A stretch of 64,000 nt of DNA from Phanerodontia chrysosporium (lineage: Eukaryota; Basidiomycota; Agaricomycetes; Polyporales; Phanerochaetaceae), in contig MJGA01000019.1 of NCBI GenBank assembly GCA_001910725.1, positions 434,001-498,000 of the forward strand, in the 5' to 3' direction. The notes below the pieces were generated by a model, which was given only the letters and a program-made list of their open reading frames with translations, ran no database searches and was not told where the DNA came from. This document shows, in pieces, positions 45,503 to 59,061 of this stretch. How positions within the stretch are numbered: the first letter of the stretch is position 1; every line of letters begins with the position of its first letter. A program made the position numbers and the translations under genes.

Positions 45503-47818
45503 TCAGTCTGCCTGGCCGTCCCAGACGTAGCTCTGAAAGATGTTGACCCACCAGTGCACCTCGTGTCCGCGTCCACCGAACACGTCCACTCTGCCTTCGC
45601 CCTCGTCTCGACATATCTCACCGACCTCTTCCACCTCGAGCACCATCTCCTGCACAAGGCCGATCGGCAGCGCCTCCTCGTACGCGACCTCCACAGTCGT
45701 CCTCGGGCCCACTGTAGGCCGCGCCCGCTCAGTTGCGGGCGATCAAACGCAGAGAAGCTCGGAAATGCACTCACCGAGCGTCAGGAGCCCGACGAGCCTC
45801 GCCGAAAACGCAGCGCGCGTGTACGGCGGCGTGTGCAGCACCGCGAGCCCGCTCGAGAACGTGCGCGCGTGCACCGGCGGGTCCGTGTGCTGCGGCAGGT
45901 ACGGCAGCACGAGCAGGAGCGTCGCGGGCGGGATCAGCGCTGCCGAAAAAGGGCACGATCAGCGAGCTTGGCGGCGGGAGACATGAAGGGCGGGCACGCA
46001 CCGACACCCCGCGCGCGGTTCCACCCGCCCCAGACCTCGTCGAGGCCGACGATGCCGCGCTGGCGCATCATCCCCGCGGCGGCGGCCCTGCCCTTGCCCG
46101 GCGCGCCCTGGAGCACGCCCGCGAGCTCGCGGGCGAGCTCCTCGTGCCACCGCCGCTCGTCGTGGATCATGTCCAGCGTGACCGGGGCGTTGGGCATCTG
46201 TAACCCGAGCTGCGCCAGGGAGGAGCGGATGAAGGTCGCTTCTTCGGGCTCCACGGCTGCCGATCCTGGCGTGGGCCCTGCGTGGGGCGCTGACGACGAC
46301 GACGCGGCAGATAGCACGGTGAGCCGCTCGTTCAGCTCCTCGGCGTAGCGCACCATCTCGCGCGCCTGGACCTTGAGGGTCTCGAGGTCCTGCAGCGCGT
46401 CTTCCATGTTGGTCTGCGTGGCGGCGGCCGTGGTCTGGACTTCCTGAAGGATACCATCTGTGGAAGCAAGGCGCCGCCGTCAACACCTCCGCGGAGAGCA
46501 CCGTGCAACATAGGAGACACTCAACTGATACCGGAGCGGCCCATCGTATTTGGGGTGGCGGCACGGGTACCCTCCTGAGAGCTCGGGGCCGGCGCACGAC
46601 GAAGTTTCGGACCCTAGAAAGAATAGACGTGAGCCAGTGCTGGATTTGACCCCGGGACGCGCTGAAACGCCGCCGCTACGCGGCCGGTGCAGCGTTGGCA
46701 CACGAACCTCCCAGGCCTTGTCTACGAGGCTCCTGCGTAGGACCGCATAGAACGCCTTGTCGCCCCCTTTCCTGAAGCTGATCTTGATCATTCGCGGGCC
46801 TCCGTCTGTTTCGTCGTCGTCATCTTCGTCATCCGACGCTGGCGTCGACGGTGGGGCACTCCTGGTCGTCGGGTGTGGCGGGCGTGGCAAGGCCGTGCCA
46901 CAGATCTCGCAGGCGGAAAGTGAGGGGTGGTTCAAGAACGTGCATGCGGGGCAGGCAATTTGGGCAGGCGGTTCTGCTTCTCTCGATAAAGGCAGGTGGT
47001 GTGACGATGAAGGAAGTGACGAAGACAGGTGGCTCGTCTCCGGGCTGCTCCTGTGCCTTTGACGTACGCTGGACTGGGGCGCTGTAGGCGTGCTAGATCG
47101 AGGGACACCGCATAGGCCGCAGACCATGGAGGCCGCAGGGCTGAGGCCCGGCGGATTCCGGTAGCTGCAAACTTCGCATTCCCAGACATCGAAGTCTTTA
47201 TATGTGTCCTGTCGGCTGTCTGTTCTATTCACTACCACCGATGGTCCCTCGTGGTGGAAGCGGGTTGAGATACAAGGTTACTTTCGCGGAGCTCCGAAGT
47301 AGCCCTGCCCAATAGTCCGTGCGACAGACATGAGAAAGATCCAACGCAAAGGAGCGAGAACGCGGGTGGCTTGAATCAATGTAGAACAGTCGAAGGGTCG
47401 AGACATGGATGGACCCAGATTGATGTTGCGGTGACTTCTGCGACCTGTCGATCGCAGTCAGCAAACGATCCATTTGTAGCGGAGATCCCAAGCTGCAGGG
47501 ACTAGTATAGAGGGACACTGTGGTAACTCCGCCATGAAGACTCGCGTTGTTGGTAGGATAAGGGCGACGTGACGTTATCGAGGAGGGTACTCCCGCATAG
47601 GTCATGAAAAGCACGCTATGTTGGGACGCCATGTCGCAGGCATCGCAGCAACAGCATGATAGCGCTCGGGTTCTCAAGAGTAAACGGTTTAATATCACTT
47701 ACCCGTCGTAGATACCTACACCTTCTTGAGAGGCGAGCAGGTCCTCATCTTGGTACAAGAGGGCCGGAACCGGTATCGTCCCGTCTACCGGCTTCGTGTA
47801 TCGCTTGAGTGCACTCAT
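45503..47818 (-). CDS. VPS36: Vps36, ESCRT-II subunit (GLUE, NZF fingers, EAP30 domain)
   Basis: Vps36 binds ubiquitin and phosphoinositides and helps sort membrane proteins into multivesicular endosomes. The start at 47818 gives the family N-terminus (MSALKRYTKPVDGTIPVPAL, then LASQEGVGIYDG). The GLUE domain continues after a roughly 240 bp intron (KSPQHQSGSIHVSTLRLFYI, KVTLYLNPLPP). Two RanBP2/NZF-type fingers follow: WECEVCSYRNPPG...CGLCGV and IACPACTFLNHPSLSACEIC. The remainder is the EAP30 winged-helix region: MEDALQDLETLKVQAREMVR, GLDEVWGGWNR, LIPPATLLLVLPYLPQH and VAYEEALPIGLVQEMVLEVE. It ends HEVHWWVNIFQSYVWDGQ. Length and domain order match the family. It converges with STE12, the two stops lying about 560 bp apart. 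Confidence 0.9.
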
Positions 47819-47939
47819 AGACTGAGCAACACCAGTATACTTCGACCAAGCGGATGATGCTGTCAAGAGACGATCTAGACGAGGCAAGGTGAGAATTCGC
47901 GCGAGAACATCCCAGTAAGACACGATTCAAATGGTGGGA

Positions 47940-49425
47940 CTAACACTCGGAAAACGGTAACCCGCGAGCTTATTGTCCGATGTCCCCTAGACAGTGTATG
48001 GACGCCTAACCTAATAGCTTGATGATTGAATATCTGGGACCAGGTTCTCTGCCGTTGGAACTGGCCGTCGCATTCAAGAACTGGGTAAGCTGGCGCAGCG
48101 GCGGCGAGTCGTCATGGGCGGTTCAGAATCAATGATGCCATCACTAGAGCCGAACTGAGTCCTCCACCGCATGAACGCCCCGCTATCTGCAACGGTCTCC
48201 GATGTTCTACCTGTACAACCACCGGACATCCCTCGCTGTCCGACGCCGACGATGTGCCGTGGACCTATCACACAAACTTGATAATGCCCAGGCGATCTGC
48301 TGAGTCTAAAGCTTCACAACCTGCCCTTTCTGTCCGACGTCGCCTCGGCATTCTCATGCTGGTGTTTTCGACTCTCCGGGCTTGCCACGTCACCGAGGTC
48401 TTTCGCTTGTACAACAATGGTAGTGGGGCAGACTGTAGCACACTTTAAGGAGCTGTGTTCTCGCTCAGTTACTCTAGGGAGTTTTTGCTCCAGCCAAGTC
48501 TTACGTCGGTCTTCCGACGACAACCACGACTACGGAGTATACCACTTGTACCTCCCTCGTCCTCACAGCTATGTTGCACACAATATACGTCGCTTCACGA
48601 TGTTGGCTTCACTCTCTTTCCTGCTCTCCTTTCGCTCGTTCGAACCGCCACAATCTATCCGATACTCTTGGCCACTCCCGTCCGGTTAGCTTCGGTCTTC
48701 TTGCACTTCATACGGCGCTGTCGACTGTTGGAAATAGGTATGAGACTATGCTTCCATCAATGGTAATGGGATCGCCTATCATGGGAACACAACCAGCCCT
48801 AGGGTGAGCCAAGCTTGGGGAATTTGCCATTTCACTGCCATGTCTTCGCCTGAAATTTTATCAGGACGCATCTACATCTCATACGCTTGCGGAAGTAGGT
48901 CATACCTCAACAACGAAGTACCCACAACGTGCTGACCCGCTCTCAGTTGGCCTAGATTTATGTCATGGACATAGCTACATTACTATCCTAGACCGATGTA
49001 TGTCGCAGGTTTTCCTTACTAGAGAACCCGCGAACCGATCAACAGAACACGCGGCTATATGACCGTGTTACTCGGCAACAATATTCGAGGGCACGCCATG
49101 CACGCTGTTTCCCGCTAGTGGGATCTAATTGTAGACGGTATGTCCCACACCCGACGCCGGTCAAGCGCAGTCTTAGCGTGGATGGTCGTGTTCTATCCAT
49201 AGAACAGCATACGCACCAGAGCATTATAGAGCGTCGAAGCCTTGCTCGGTCGTCACCGTCCCCTCGCGCTATCCACAGTTTGGGCTCGTGTATGGACTGA
49301 CACCCATAGCAGTCCCAAGTCAAGCCTCGAGTATATACGACATGATGTACGTGATGCTTTTTCATTACGCATGTAGAATGTGACAAATATATGCGGACAG
49401 ATCGCCTGGCTACGCCGTATTTTGC
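47940..49425. other. Intergenic region between VPS36 and the membrane-protein gene
   Basis: Only short frames are present and none has a motif or consistent splicing. The VPS36 promoter should lie at its left side; a Ty- or TIR-type repeat was not seen. Confidence 0.3.
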
Positions 49426-51751
49426 TTGGTGATGATAGCTCTCCTTACCCCTGGGCCGACGACACGTTGCGCGTTTTGGCCTCGGAGCGCGGACTTTTGG
49501 GCTATAGCAGAGCTTGTCAGCATCACCATCGATGACACTTCCTCGCTCATTGCGTATTCCGCAAATAATACCTGGCGCTCTTCCAACGTCCCTTGCGCAA
49601 CTTGCTTGGCTCCCAACGAACAATTGGCGTACGCTGGCACATGGCACGATGGGACTCACATCATTCCAACATTTGACGCAGACGATGTTCCAGGTGCATC
49701 GCGCCACGGTGCACCTGGCGGTAAGAATGGCGGGGGAGACGGTCAGGGCGACGGCGGCGGCGAGCCGAGTGAGGAAGAGGCTGCGAAGGAAATGGGACAA
49801 GGGGCAAAGCGAGGGCGAGGCTTGGTGCATGAGGCCAGTAGACTGAAACGACAGGATCCTATCTTCGCCAATCCTTTCTTCACCCCGAATTTGGATGAGG
49901 ACGACCCTGGTTTCGTGGACAGGCCCGTCTCTGTTGCCTTCAACTTCACCGGTGCGTCACCCTGTCCCATTCTTCCTATCTCAATTGTCCGGCTCTGCCT
50001 CTCATTCTACCGAGGAGCAGAAGGAGCCTTATGATTGGTCGTGGCCAGCTCAGTTGAACTAACCGGACATTCCTCGCCACCTGTAGGCTCGGCCATCTAC
50101 GTGTTCGCAATCCTGCCACTGTTCGCCGCGCCAGCTAATACCACGCCGACATCCATGAATCTCACCTACACCTTCGATTCGCAGCCTGCTGGAGTATTTC
50201 TCCACGAAGGAAGTCAAGCCGCTCCAAATACGTCGTATTCCCCATCAGTGGTCGTATTCCACAAAGCTGGGTTGACCGAAAGCCCACACTCTCTCACGGT
50301 CAGCGTCGGGCCGGATTCGGTTTTTCTGCTTGATTACATCGTCTACACTCAAGACAGGGCCTCTAACTGGACTGGGAATACGACGGACGGAGGCAGTCCA
50401 CCCATCGCGACGTTATCACTACCAGTCGGTGCCGCGAAGACTTCGCCAAGCCCATCTGCTAGCCAGTGCGTAAATTCCGCGTTTACTTCGGGCCCTGTAA
50501 TTCTGTTGACTAACCAGCCTTATCTCCCATTCGCTCGTACCCCTGTTCTGGCGCTGGCGTCCTTCTACGTGCGATGCTCGCCTGACTTCAACCTGATTCG
50601 CTCGTTCATTAACCACTCATACTCGCTCGTGGCTTGCATCTTCCCTCCACCCACCCTCCATTGCACCCCTTCCACTGCCGTGCTGCACCGGCTGCCACAT
50701 CGACATATAACTGCTGCATCCCTCGCCACACGCCCACCTACTCTTTGCCGCGATGCACATCGACATCGCACCCAGAGCGACGGCATCGGCGACCTCCTCG
50801 GCGAACAAAACACACAATGCCGTTACATTCGCTGGCGCAGTCGGAGGGTCCGTCGGACTCCTAGCCGTCCTCGCACTCTCGCTCGCGCTCTCGCTGTACC
50901 GCAGGCGGTTGCGCGCCCGCCGTCGAGATCGCGCGTATCGCGAGGCCCGCCGGGAAACATCGTCGATCGGCACATTCCATACTGACGCTTCGGAGGATGG
51001 ACCGCCTATGCAGGGCCCAGTCCCCTTCGTCCCGAGATACTTCCCGGGCACTATAATCGACGTCGCTCCACCGCCGTACTCACCTCCGGCCGAGCCATCG
51101 AACGAGCCTACAAGTGCACTGCTCGGGACACCGGAGACACCGACGCCCACGATGCTGTGGTCGTCGCGGCGGACAGGGGGAGTAGTAGGGGACAGCGAGT
51201 CATACGCAGAGAGACCGCCGCCGACGCCGCCACCACCATCGGGCGGCTCATTCCTCGGTGCAGACGTTGAGGACGGCTTCTTCGCACCACCGCCATCCTT
51301 CCAAGTCGCCATCGCTACGCCCGTCCCTGCAATTCTCGCTGGACTCAGCGGGGTCAATTCACCTACCACGACCTCGCCGTCACCGCCGTCGCCACCGACG
51401 TCCCCCGTGATACCACTTCTACCCCCACCACCGTCGTCACGGCCGCCGTCGCTGATCACGCCCGGTGACGAGGGGCTTTCGAGCGCTCAAGCTCTGCATA
51501 CACCGGTCATGCGCCCCGTCCCGTCGTCCACGTCGCTGCGATCGCTGCACCCACAGTCGGCGGAAGGCGCTGCATTTGGGTCGGACGGTGACACGCACTC
51601 AATAACGCGCTCCTCATCTGAATCACATCGAGGAGAGGCGTCTGCTCCCGGCCCCGCTCCACGACTTTCGCTCGCAGAGTCTCAGGGCGGCTCCGGTGTT
51701 CAGGCACCGGAACATAGAAGTGAGGGAGAGAGAGAGTCGGCGCACCGGTGA
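49426..51751 (+). CDS. Single-pass membrane protein with PPPY motif
   Basis: Three coding blocks (about 49426-49952, 50088-50400 and 50753-51751) make a protein whose arrangement recurs in Agaricomycetes. The extracellular part contains ITIDDTSSLIAYS, AGTWHDGTHI, FNFTG|SAIYVFAIL and VFLLDYIVYT, a beta-rich pattern with several N-glycosylation sites. One transmembrane helix follows (AGAVGGSVGLLAVLALSLAL) before a basic stop-transfer RRRLRARRRDR. The cytoplasmic tail is Pro/Ser/Thr-rich and contains APPPYSPP, a PY motif that could recruit WW-domain ubiquitin ligases. A Gly/Asp-rich insert around 49720-49800 splits the first block and may partly be intron. Exact exon limits in the middle are unsure and the first exon may lie further upstream. 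Function unknown. Confidence 0.6.
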
Positions 51752-54048
51752 AGGCGTTGTATGATTATTGTATTTATTCTGTATAATTGGTGAGCATAGG
51801 TCTGCTCGTTCAATCTTCCTCATCTCTTTTGCTCTCGACATCGTGCTCTGGCCTGTGTTTGTTTTTTGGGTGGTGCAGAGATGCAGATGCAGGATGCCAC
51901 GCTACCCGGTTGTGCCGACTGCGCGTGGGATCTGTGCTTCCCACCAGTAGGTGCCTGACCCATGGGCTGGGTGTGTGATTGCCCTTCGCCGCCTGCACAT
52001 TGATTGGGTCGTTTCTGTGTTCATCCCGAGTGCAGGGCAGCCTCTGGAGTGACTTCGTCCGCATCGCTCTCTGTCATTCTTGGTCACGTTTCTTCTCACT
52101 GTGCGGGCGGACCTCACTGACTTCGGTCTCCTCACCCGCAGGAGTTCCACTTCATCTTTCGATCCGCCGGCATCGGGTTACATCTTGTACCATAGACGCG
52201 TGCATACACTATTTGCAGAAAGCACACCCACAGGCATACATGTCCTCTTTCTCACCTGCCCATGCTCGTGCGAGTCGTGCCTGAGCCCCCTTGTTCACTC
52301 TGGTTTCCCGAGAGTATTTCAGAGGCGGGGTCCTCCCGTTATTCTGGGTCTTTCCCCGACCCAGCGGAACCCAGGGGCCTTGTACGCTACTCTTCAGCCT
52401 AGACAGCAGGCCCTGTGTGCTTGGTAGGGTGCGCGAAATCTGCGTGGATTTGCCAAGAATATTACAGGTACAATTCCTCAATTTCTCAATTCACACCTCG
52501 TGATTGCCGTGTTCGCCAGAATACCAGGATGCAGCTCGAAGTGCGGACTCTTGCAGTCCCGTTCTGGTGCATCAGCAAGCCATACTTACCACTGTTTCTT
52601 CCGCAGAGGATGATTACATCGCGCAGCAAGCGACCCCAGGACCAGCCCCGCTCCGCTGGCTCCAGGCTAGCCCTGCCGCGCCTCGCTGAGTCGTACCGCG
52701 TCTCTGCCAGGCAAGCCTATTCATAGTCCAGACAGTCGTCAGTGGCATCTCCGTTCCGCTTCCGGCATTCTCGTATCCCAGAACTCGGCGTGAACACGCG
52801 GCGTGCACGCAGACACACTGCCCATTGAAGGCAGGTGTTGTCGTCCGCCTGAGGTCCGCGCGGGAAAACGCTCGCAGAGACTCGCCCGTCTTGAGCAGTC
52901 TGCTGCTGCCGCCTCGGAGCCACAGTCGCGCGGCGTGAGGATGAGGGAAAGTTGAGCTTCATATGGCTGTGTGACGCCGCGTGCGGCGCTAGACCCCGCG
53001 AGCCGCGAACGCCTCGGCCGCCGCCAGTACACTCGGGAGAGTAGAGGAACATGCAGGGGATTATGAAGTGTCGGAGTGTGAGACTGCTGTAGTCTCGACC
53101 GTAGCCGTGTTGGGGAAGAGAAAGCAGCCTGAGAGACGTTGACGAGCTGCATGGAAGCGTGGTCGATTCACCGACTGTGATTCAACACCGTGATAACGTG
53201 GTCAAGGACGCTGTCGGATGGACCCATGCTCTTAGTCAGTAGGGGTCACGTTTGCAGTATGACTGCACGGGTGCTGTTTCCTGGGACGCACTTCGAGGGC
53301 ATGTATAACTTCCATTTGGCCGTGCGATTGCCTGACGGCACTCGGCAGTCCTATGCGGATTCTGATTTGGTAGTGTACCACGGTCGGGTGCCTGATCAAG
53401 ATGTGAGCCGCTATTTGGACATGGGGTACGATGCATACTGCGCTTGCTGCTTACGCGTAGGTTTGGCACGCAACGTTTTCGAGGAAAATGTATCCTCATA
53501 TTCATGAACAATGATCGCAAATGCTTTCGCCAGCCCTTGGTATGTTGAATGTTCCAGGGGCAGCTGAGCTATGTGGACAAGCGCTGTCAGAACAAGCACG
53601 AATACAGTAAAGCTTCACGTACTACTTGGCATGTACCAAACCGGCGAAAGCAGTAGCCCATAGGGTGGTTCTACGATTGCTCCCGTAGCCGAAGGACATC
53701 CTATACTGCAACATTAGGGAAAGCGTGCATAAGTGAGAATGGGCAGTGCGTTGGGGATGCTTGTGAGGGCCCTCCTAGGCTGTGTGCGACATGACGAAGT
53801 TCCTTGTCGAAGTCGCCGCAATACACTTGACCTCAAGATCAATGTGCCGACGGTGCCGTGGTGTTTGTGGGAGAAGCTGCCGCATGGTTCTGCACTGTGC
53901 CTGGGGAACAGCCGTCGAAGCATGTTGCTGCGCAAGATGCGGAGGCGGCGGCAGCATGCGCAAGCGTAGGTACTTTCATTGAAGAGTGGATATACGTTCC
54001 TGACTGCGGAAGTGCAGCCGTACTAGACACGGTAATTCGCGCTGCCCT
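51752..54048. other. Interval without a recognised gene
   Basis: No family could be recognised over 2.3 kb. A plus-strand frame at 53223-53507 is protein-like in composition but short, and I do not call it. Several plus and minus frames near 53700-53980 are mutual shadows. Confidence 0.3.
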
Positions 54049-55199
54049 CTATCCTGCAATCAGTCCCTTGTGACCTCTCGGTTCTCTGACCATCTAAGAA
54101 TGCACCGGATCGGTGAGCGGTACTGCGAAAGCCAACGAAGGGACTTACGATATCGATAGGAATGTGCTTCCCATTCCACGATGGATTCTCGCCCCCAAGA
54201 TAGAAAGTATCAATTATTTGGAAGCCGAGAGAGTGGTAAAAGCCTCGGTTCACAGTATTGCTCGACGCCAGCCACGTTGAGGCGCCTCGAAAGTCAGCCT
54301 AGAGATAGACATTCAGGAGTACGACTTGCAGAATGGCGACGAAAGGACAGACCAAGTCTGTGGCCACGCGTACGAGAGCAGTCGCGTAGCCTCGTCCTCG
54401 ATATTCGATTGCGGTCACAAGACTTCCAATTTCAAACATTTCATTCAGCCGGTCTCCGATATGCTCCTCGACAGAGCGTTCCATCTTTGTCATGAATTCC
54501 TTGCTACGCTGGACCATGCAGAGAAAGGTCAGAGACTGCAACCGCTCGGCTTCCGGCTAGGTGCTGATGACAGACCTGCTTCTGTTCCTTGGATTGAAAT
54601 GCCCCGCGAATGCCTCTAAAAAGGCGTCGGTAGAGGGAATCTAAGATCTTGGCCAAGGGTCCGCGTCTGACCCTTGGGTCGTTGCTACCGCGTAATGAGC
54701 AAATTGTGCGGGAGAGAACACTACAATATTGTGCTCACATAATAATGACCGACTTCCCGTGGTGTATTGTCCACGCGCATCTATCCCAGATACCGCGGTA
54801 GAACTGCATTCGATATAGCATACGTCTGCCCGTCCTGTATCTCCTGGAATCAGGATGGTCATTCTGCATTTGTGTCAGTAGGCGGTCAATGATCAAGACT
54901 TGGAGAGGTGGGCGTACCGGGGTGGCTTGAAGATACCGTTCCAGAGGGTCATCATCGACAGAGCCCTCTAGAGTCGCGCAAGCCTCTGGGACGTCCGCTG
55001 CTCCCGGATGAACCAGCGAATGGGACAATGAACAAAATGACGACAGACCGTACTGCATATGAACTGGCTTCGCATGATCGCTAAACTGCAACGCAGCCAG
55101 CACGTCCCCGCACTTTTCATTGTCTTGGACTTCGTACAGAGTGTCCTGTGATCTACTCCAGAGACGCTTTTGACGTGTGGGGGAAGTTTCCCTATGCAT
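54049..55199 (-). CDS. GNAT-family N-acetyltransferase, paralogue 3
   Basis: The minus-strand exons parallel the two plus-strand paralogues. They read PEACATLEGSVDDDPLERYL, then CAWTIHHGKSVIIM, and LAKILDSLYRRLFRGIRG. Motif A follows (IGSLVTAIEYRGRGYATALV), then STWLASSNTVNRGFYHSLGF and FYLGGENPSWNGKHIPID. A short last exon begins Met-Val-Arg-Glu and stops at 54049-54051. Every junction I checked keeps the frame, so the gene looks intact. The ATG at 55197-55199 is the first available, but an upstream exon is possible. The substrate is unknown. Confidence 0.72.
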
Positions 55200-57482
55200 C
55201 ACTGAGGGTGCGATGCCAGGTGACGAGCTGTTTCTTCTAAGCCCCGGCTTCCAGCAAGATTAGATATGACTGCTGTTGCAAACGTCAGAGTCAGAGACAA
55301 GCTGTATTCTCCGTCGGAGCCTCTCACCAGCACTTTCGGTTGCAGTCCTTCGCCAACGCACCCGTCGCGCGCGAGTGCCAGTGGTAACGCGCTTTTCGAA
55401 GCGCCACGACGCCCTGGACAGTTAACGTGAGGTTAGGGTTGACTTCCAAGTTTACCATCCTCTCGTAACAAAAGCTGTTGCCTCAGGCATGAGTGGTGAG
55501 ATCAGTGGTAAGACACAAAATTTGCCTCCATTAATGCCTGGTCTCGTAGTATCCCAAAGTATATGAGGGTTTGTGAGCCTAGTTCGGGCTCACCAAGCGG
55601 ACGTTCGGAAGGACGCGTAATTTTATCGCTGCCACTCCAGCGTACTGCTCAAGAAGTAAACCTCATGGCGGAGCTTCTTTGAGATGCGTCGATGTTCTTG
55701 AAAATCAACTGCTATGTTGTCGTGCTCATGCTGATGAGCGAGTCGATGCAGGACTGCCAGGAGTCTGATCGTTTTCTGGAGGGTGGTTGGGGTCCCAGTC
55801 TTCGTCGCTGCAGCGCCAGTGCACTGTTGTTCCCGACCCTACTGTAGCTATAGCTCACTCACTCCCATTCCATTCCATATCTCTGCCACAACTTCGTGTG
55901 CATCAGCGTGCAGGCCTAAGGATATGCTCCTGCAAGAAAGAATACATCTCAGATCATCTCAGCGTAGGTATCCCCACCGGTCTTCCGAGCTCAAGCACGA
56001 ACATCTCTTGTGATTCTAGCCTACACTTGCCACGGCGGTGGCACGATCCTGAGACCCAGGACGGTGGCAGGATTAGGGGGCGAGTACAGTCGTGCACCTG
56101 AGTTGGCTTCCAGAGGATTATTGCCACCTTTCGTGACACTCGCAAGGCTTTGCGAAGTGTGGGCTGTGAAGACTATCGGAGAAGTGCGTTAGACAATTCA
56201 TGTCTACAATACAACAGCTCACCTCTCTGCAGACGAGGAGACATATGAACTCTGCGAAGTGGTAGATGACCAAGCATCTACTTAGTGAACTTGACGGACG
56301 AGCCTTCGCTATACGCTTCGGCGACGAGTTTCTGCGACGAGTCCATGGGTATTGTCACCAGTGCGTCCCGATAGGTCCTCCCCAGCTGCTCGCTTGACTC
56401 ACACCATATAGAATACCACTCCGCCTGCACAACTCCCACGGCCACTGCATCGAAATTGCGACCACAGCTGAGCTATACAACTCGCGACGACGCCGCTGGC
56501 ATGTACACAGAAGACTTGATTGAACGGCAATGAGACCGCCTTGGCACCCTACTCCTTGGACTTGACGGGATGATATTCTTCCAGCCGCGCTTACGGTCGT
56601 GACCACAGTAAAAAGGCACCCGTACGAGCTACTACACGGTCAGACAGCGCGGCTCGACGAGGAGACGCGGCTCTTCCGGAACATGCAGTATTGCGAGGTG
56701 CTTGGGGCGAAAGCCGGTGCCCAGGAATTTGTTACAGGCGGCGAAGCTTGTACGCGCAAGGGTACACCAACGACACTGTACAGTCGGTGAAGTCTGTGCA
56801 AAGTATTCGTTTGGTAAGTGTTCTGACCAACCAGTTCATTTTGGTTTGTGGCATTCAAGCGTGCCGTGCTGACTGAATGGCGGGACAGAAGGGCACTTGG
56901 ATGATGTCTCTCTCTCCTCAGTTCCCAACGAGATGCATAGGCTTCCACAGAATCGCTCAGCCTCCACACGTGAGTCGACAACCCGAGCTTGGGTCCGGAT
57001 ACTGATTCAAGTACCAAATGGGTGGTTAATATTTCGCAGCCCTGCCTCCCATCTCTATCTCATATGCATACGTTCAAGGCACCCTCTATCTCTGTCACCA
57101 TCATTAATGGCACTCTGCCCGAACAAGAATCAGATCCGGCTTCCTGGTCACATTACGAGCCGCGTGCACGCCTATATCGAAGCAGAAGTTCATGCACTCT
57201 CCGTTCCTGCGCTCTTCAAAGCAGCTAGGATCAGAATACACCGCGCATAGGCCTTTAGCGTCAGAAAAGGCCCGCTTAACCCCCGACCTGTGATGCGGGA
57301 ATCGGGAGGCACTGCTGAACCTTGTACATATACACGAGGCTGCCGTGCGTACGCGACCAAGCCAGCAACTCTTTGGTTCCCCTTACCCGTTATCCACCCC
57401 GCTTTCTCCCCATCACAGTCTCCCCGACCGAGAGCCTACCTATCCGTTGCTGCTCCCACATGCCCAACATTGTTACAGTACC
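55200..57482. other. Interval without a recognised gene
   Basis: Short frames only. No domain, tRNA or repeat could be recognised in this 2.3 kb between the GNAT and F-box-like genes. Confidence 0.3.
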
Positions 57483-59061
57483 ATGAACCCTTCGACATTC
57501 ACGCCACCTACATACCACAGCAGTGGCTGGGACCTACCCGAGGAGATCCTGCACGAGTGCGTGGCGTCCATAGAACTGAAGACGGAGGAGGAGTTCCACG
57601 AACGGCGGCACGTTGCGCAACGCGCGAAACATGCGCTCGTCGCGCCGAGCCTCGTGAATAGGCACTGGTCCACCATGCTCCGCCCACTGCTCTTCCGCTC
57701 GCTCGCGCTGCGCAGCCGCGCGGACGCGCTGTTCCTGCAGGACCTGGTCCGTAGTCCTGCATTTGCAACATCCGTGGCGACGGCTATCACAGCGATACAC
57801 GTGTGGTACACCACGCCGCTGACGGAGCCCTGGGTGTGCCACGTTCAGTGGCTCATGCACCGCTTGCCGCGCGCAGAGCTCGTCTGGTACCCCCACCACG
57901 CCTGCGTGCCCGACGGCCGCACACGGACCGTGTCCGCACTGCTGAGCCCGTATGCATCCATGCCGAGCGTGCCGCCGTCCTTCCTGCGCCTCACCTCGCT
58001 GCATCTCGACGGCGCGCACTTTGCCAGCTGCACCAAGCTTGTGAGCCTTGTCGACAGCTTTCCCACATTGACACACTGCTACTGCGCTGACCTCCGCTTC
58101 TCCGCTCTGCCGCCGTACGTGCTGCCCCGCTGGCGATCGCGACAGCTTGCGGCTCGGAGGCCGCTGCGGTACTGTCGCATCGCGGCCGCAAAGGACATGA
58201 CGCTCGCTGGCCAGACAGCGCTCGCGTCGGATATCCTCTGGGCTCCTGTCCCGCTGAGGCTCGACGACGGGGCATGGAGAGCAGTCCTCGAGGCCATGGT
58301 GTCACTCGTTCCTGATACCTGGGAGCAGGCCACTCTCGAACTCTGTAGCCAAGATGATAGTCGGTTCGGTGGGACCGTTCCTTGACACCATTTGACAAGT
58401 AAGCTGATGTTCTAGTCCAGGTCAGGCAGTCATCGGATTCTCCGACACTTTCAAGCCAGCGCCGAACGTCGTTGAGGCACACATATATGTCCGCCAGCCT
58501 GAGAACGATTCCTCTCCTCATGAAGGGCCTTTGCCTAGGTACATCTGGAGCATCGATCCAACGGGGTCATTTCCGGGATTGCACACCGCAGGGACTACCT
58601 CTCTTGACGAGTTGGCAAACAACGCGGCAGTGTCACGCCTGGAGGAAGTGGAGATATGGGCTCGGCAAAACAACAAAACTGATTCTGAAGGGATGAAGGC
58701 GGTCTTGTGCGCAGTGCTGCATCGCACTCAACTCACTTGGGCCCTCGACTCGCACCGGCTCAAATTCGAGCAGCGCCTCGATAACGACGAGCGACATGTT
58801 CTCAGCAGCGAGCAGATCCTCTCCATGGCTGTTGAGCACACCATCGACGACCATCACCTTGTGCTCACTGTTCCTGAGCAGGTGGAGTGGCTCCTGCACC
58901 CCACGACCGCAGCGAAGGATGCCTATCTCCGACAACTCCCTGCTCAGCGCGCCAGTGCCATCACCTCCGTAGGCGCGGACACTGGAGGAGCAGGCCCTTC
59001 GGCAGACCGCGGAACGAATAATGTACAGGCAGCAGCTCCCTCAATACTACCGAGAGCATAG
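57483..59061 (+). CDS. F-box/LRR-like Agaricomycete protein, copy 1
   Basis: The first exon starts at ATG 57483 (MNPSTFTPPTYHSSGWDLPE). It gives an F-box-like opening (LPEEILHECVASIELK, then ALVAPSLVNRHWSTMLRPLL, FRSLALRSRADALFLQDLV) and an LRR-like run (PPSFLRLTSLHLDGAHFASC). An intron of about 60 bp near 58350-58420 leads to the second exon (FSDTFKPAPNVVEAHIYVRQ) and to a C-terminal block ending at 59061. Such proteins in mushrooms usually act as substrate adaptors of SCF ubiquitin ligases; that role is inference. A related gene lies tail-to-tail at 59298-60780. The donor of the intron is not certain. Confidence 0.65.

Noticed and set aside
49039..49830. 263-codon minus-strand frame opposite the membrane-protein gene
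   Set aside because: No motif, and the plus strand has the consistent exon pattern; treated as a shadow.
53190..53507. A protein-like short plus-strand frame
   Set aside because: No ATG at its beginning, no homologue I recognise and no flanking exons; too weak to call.
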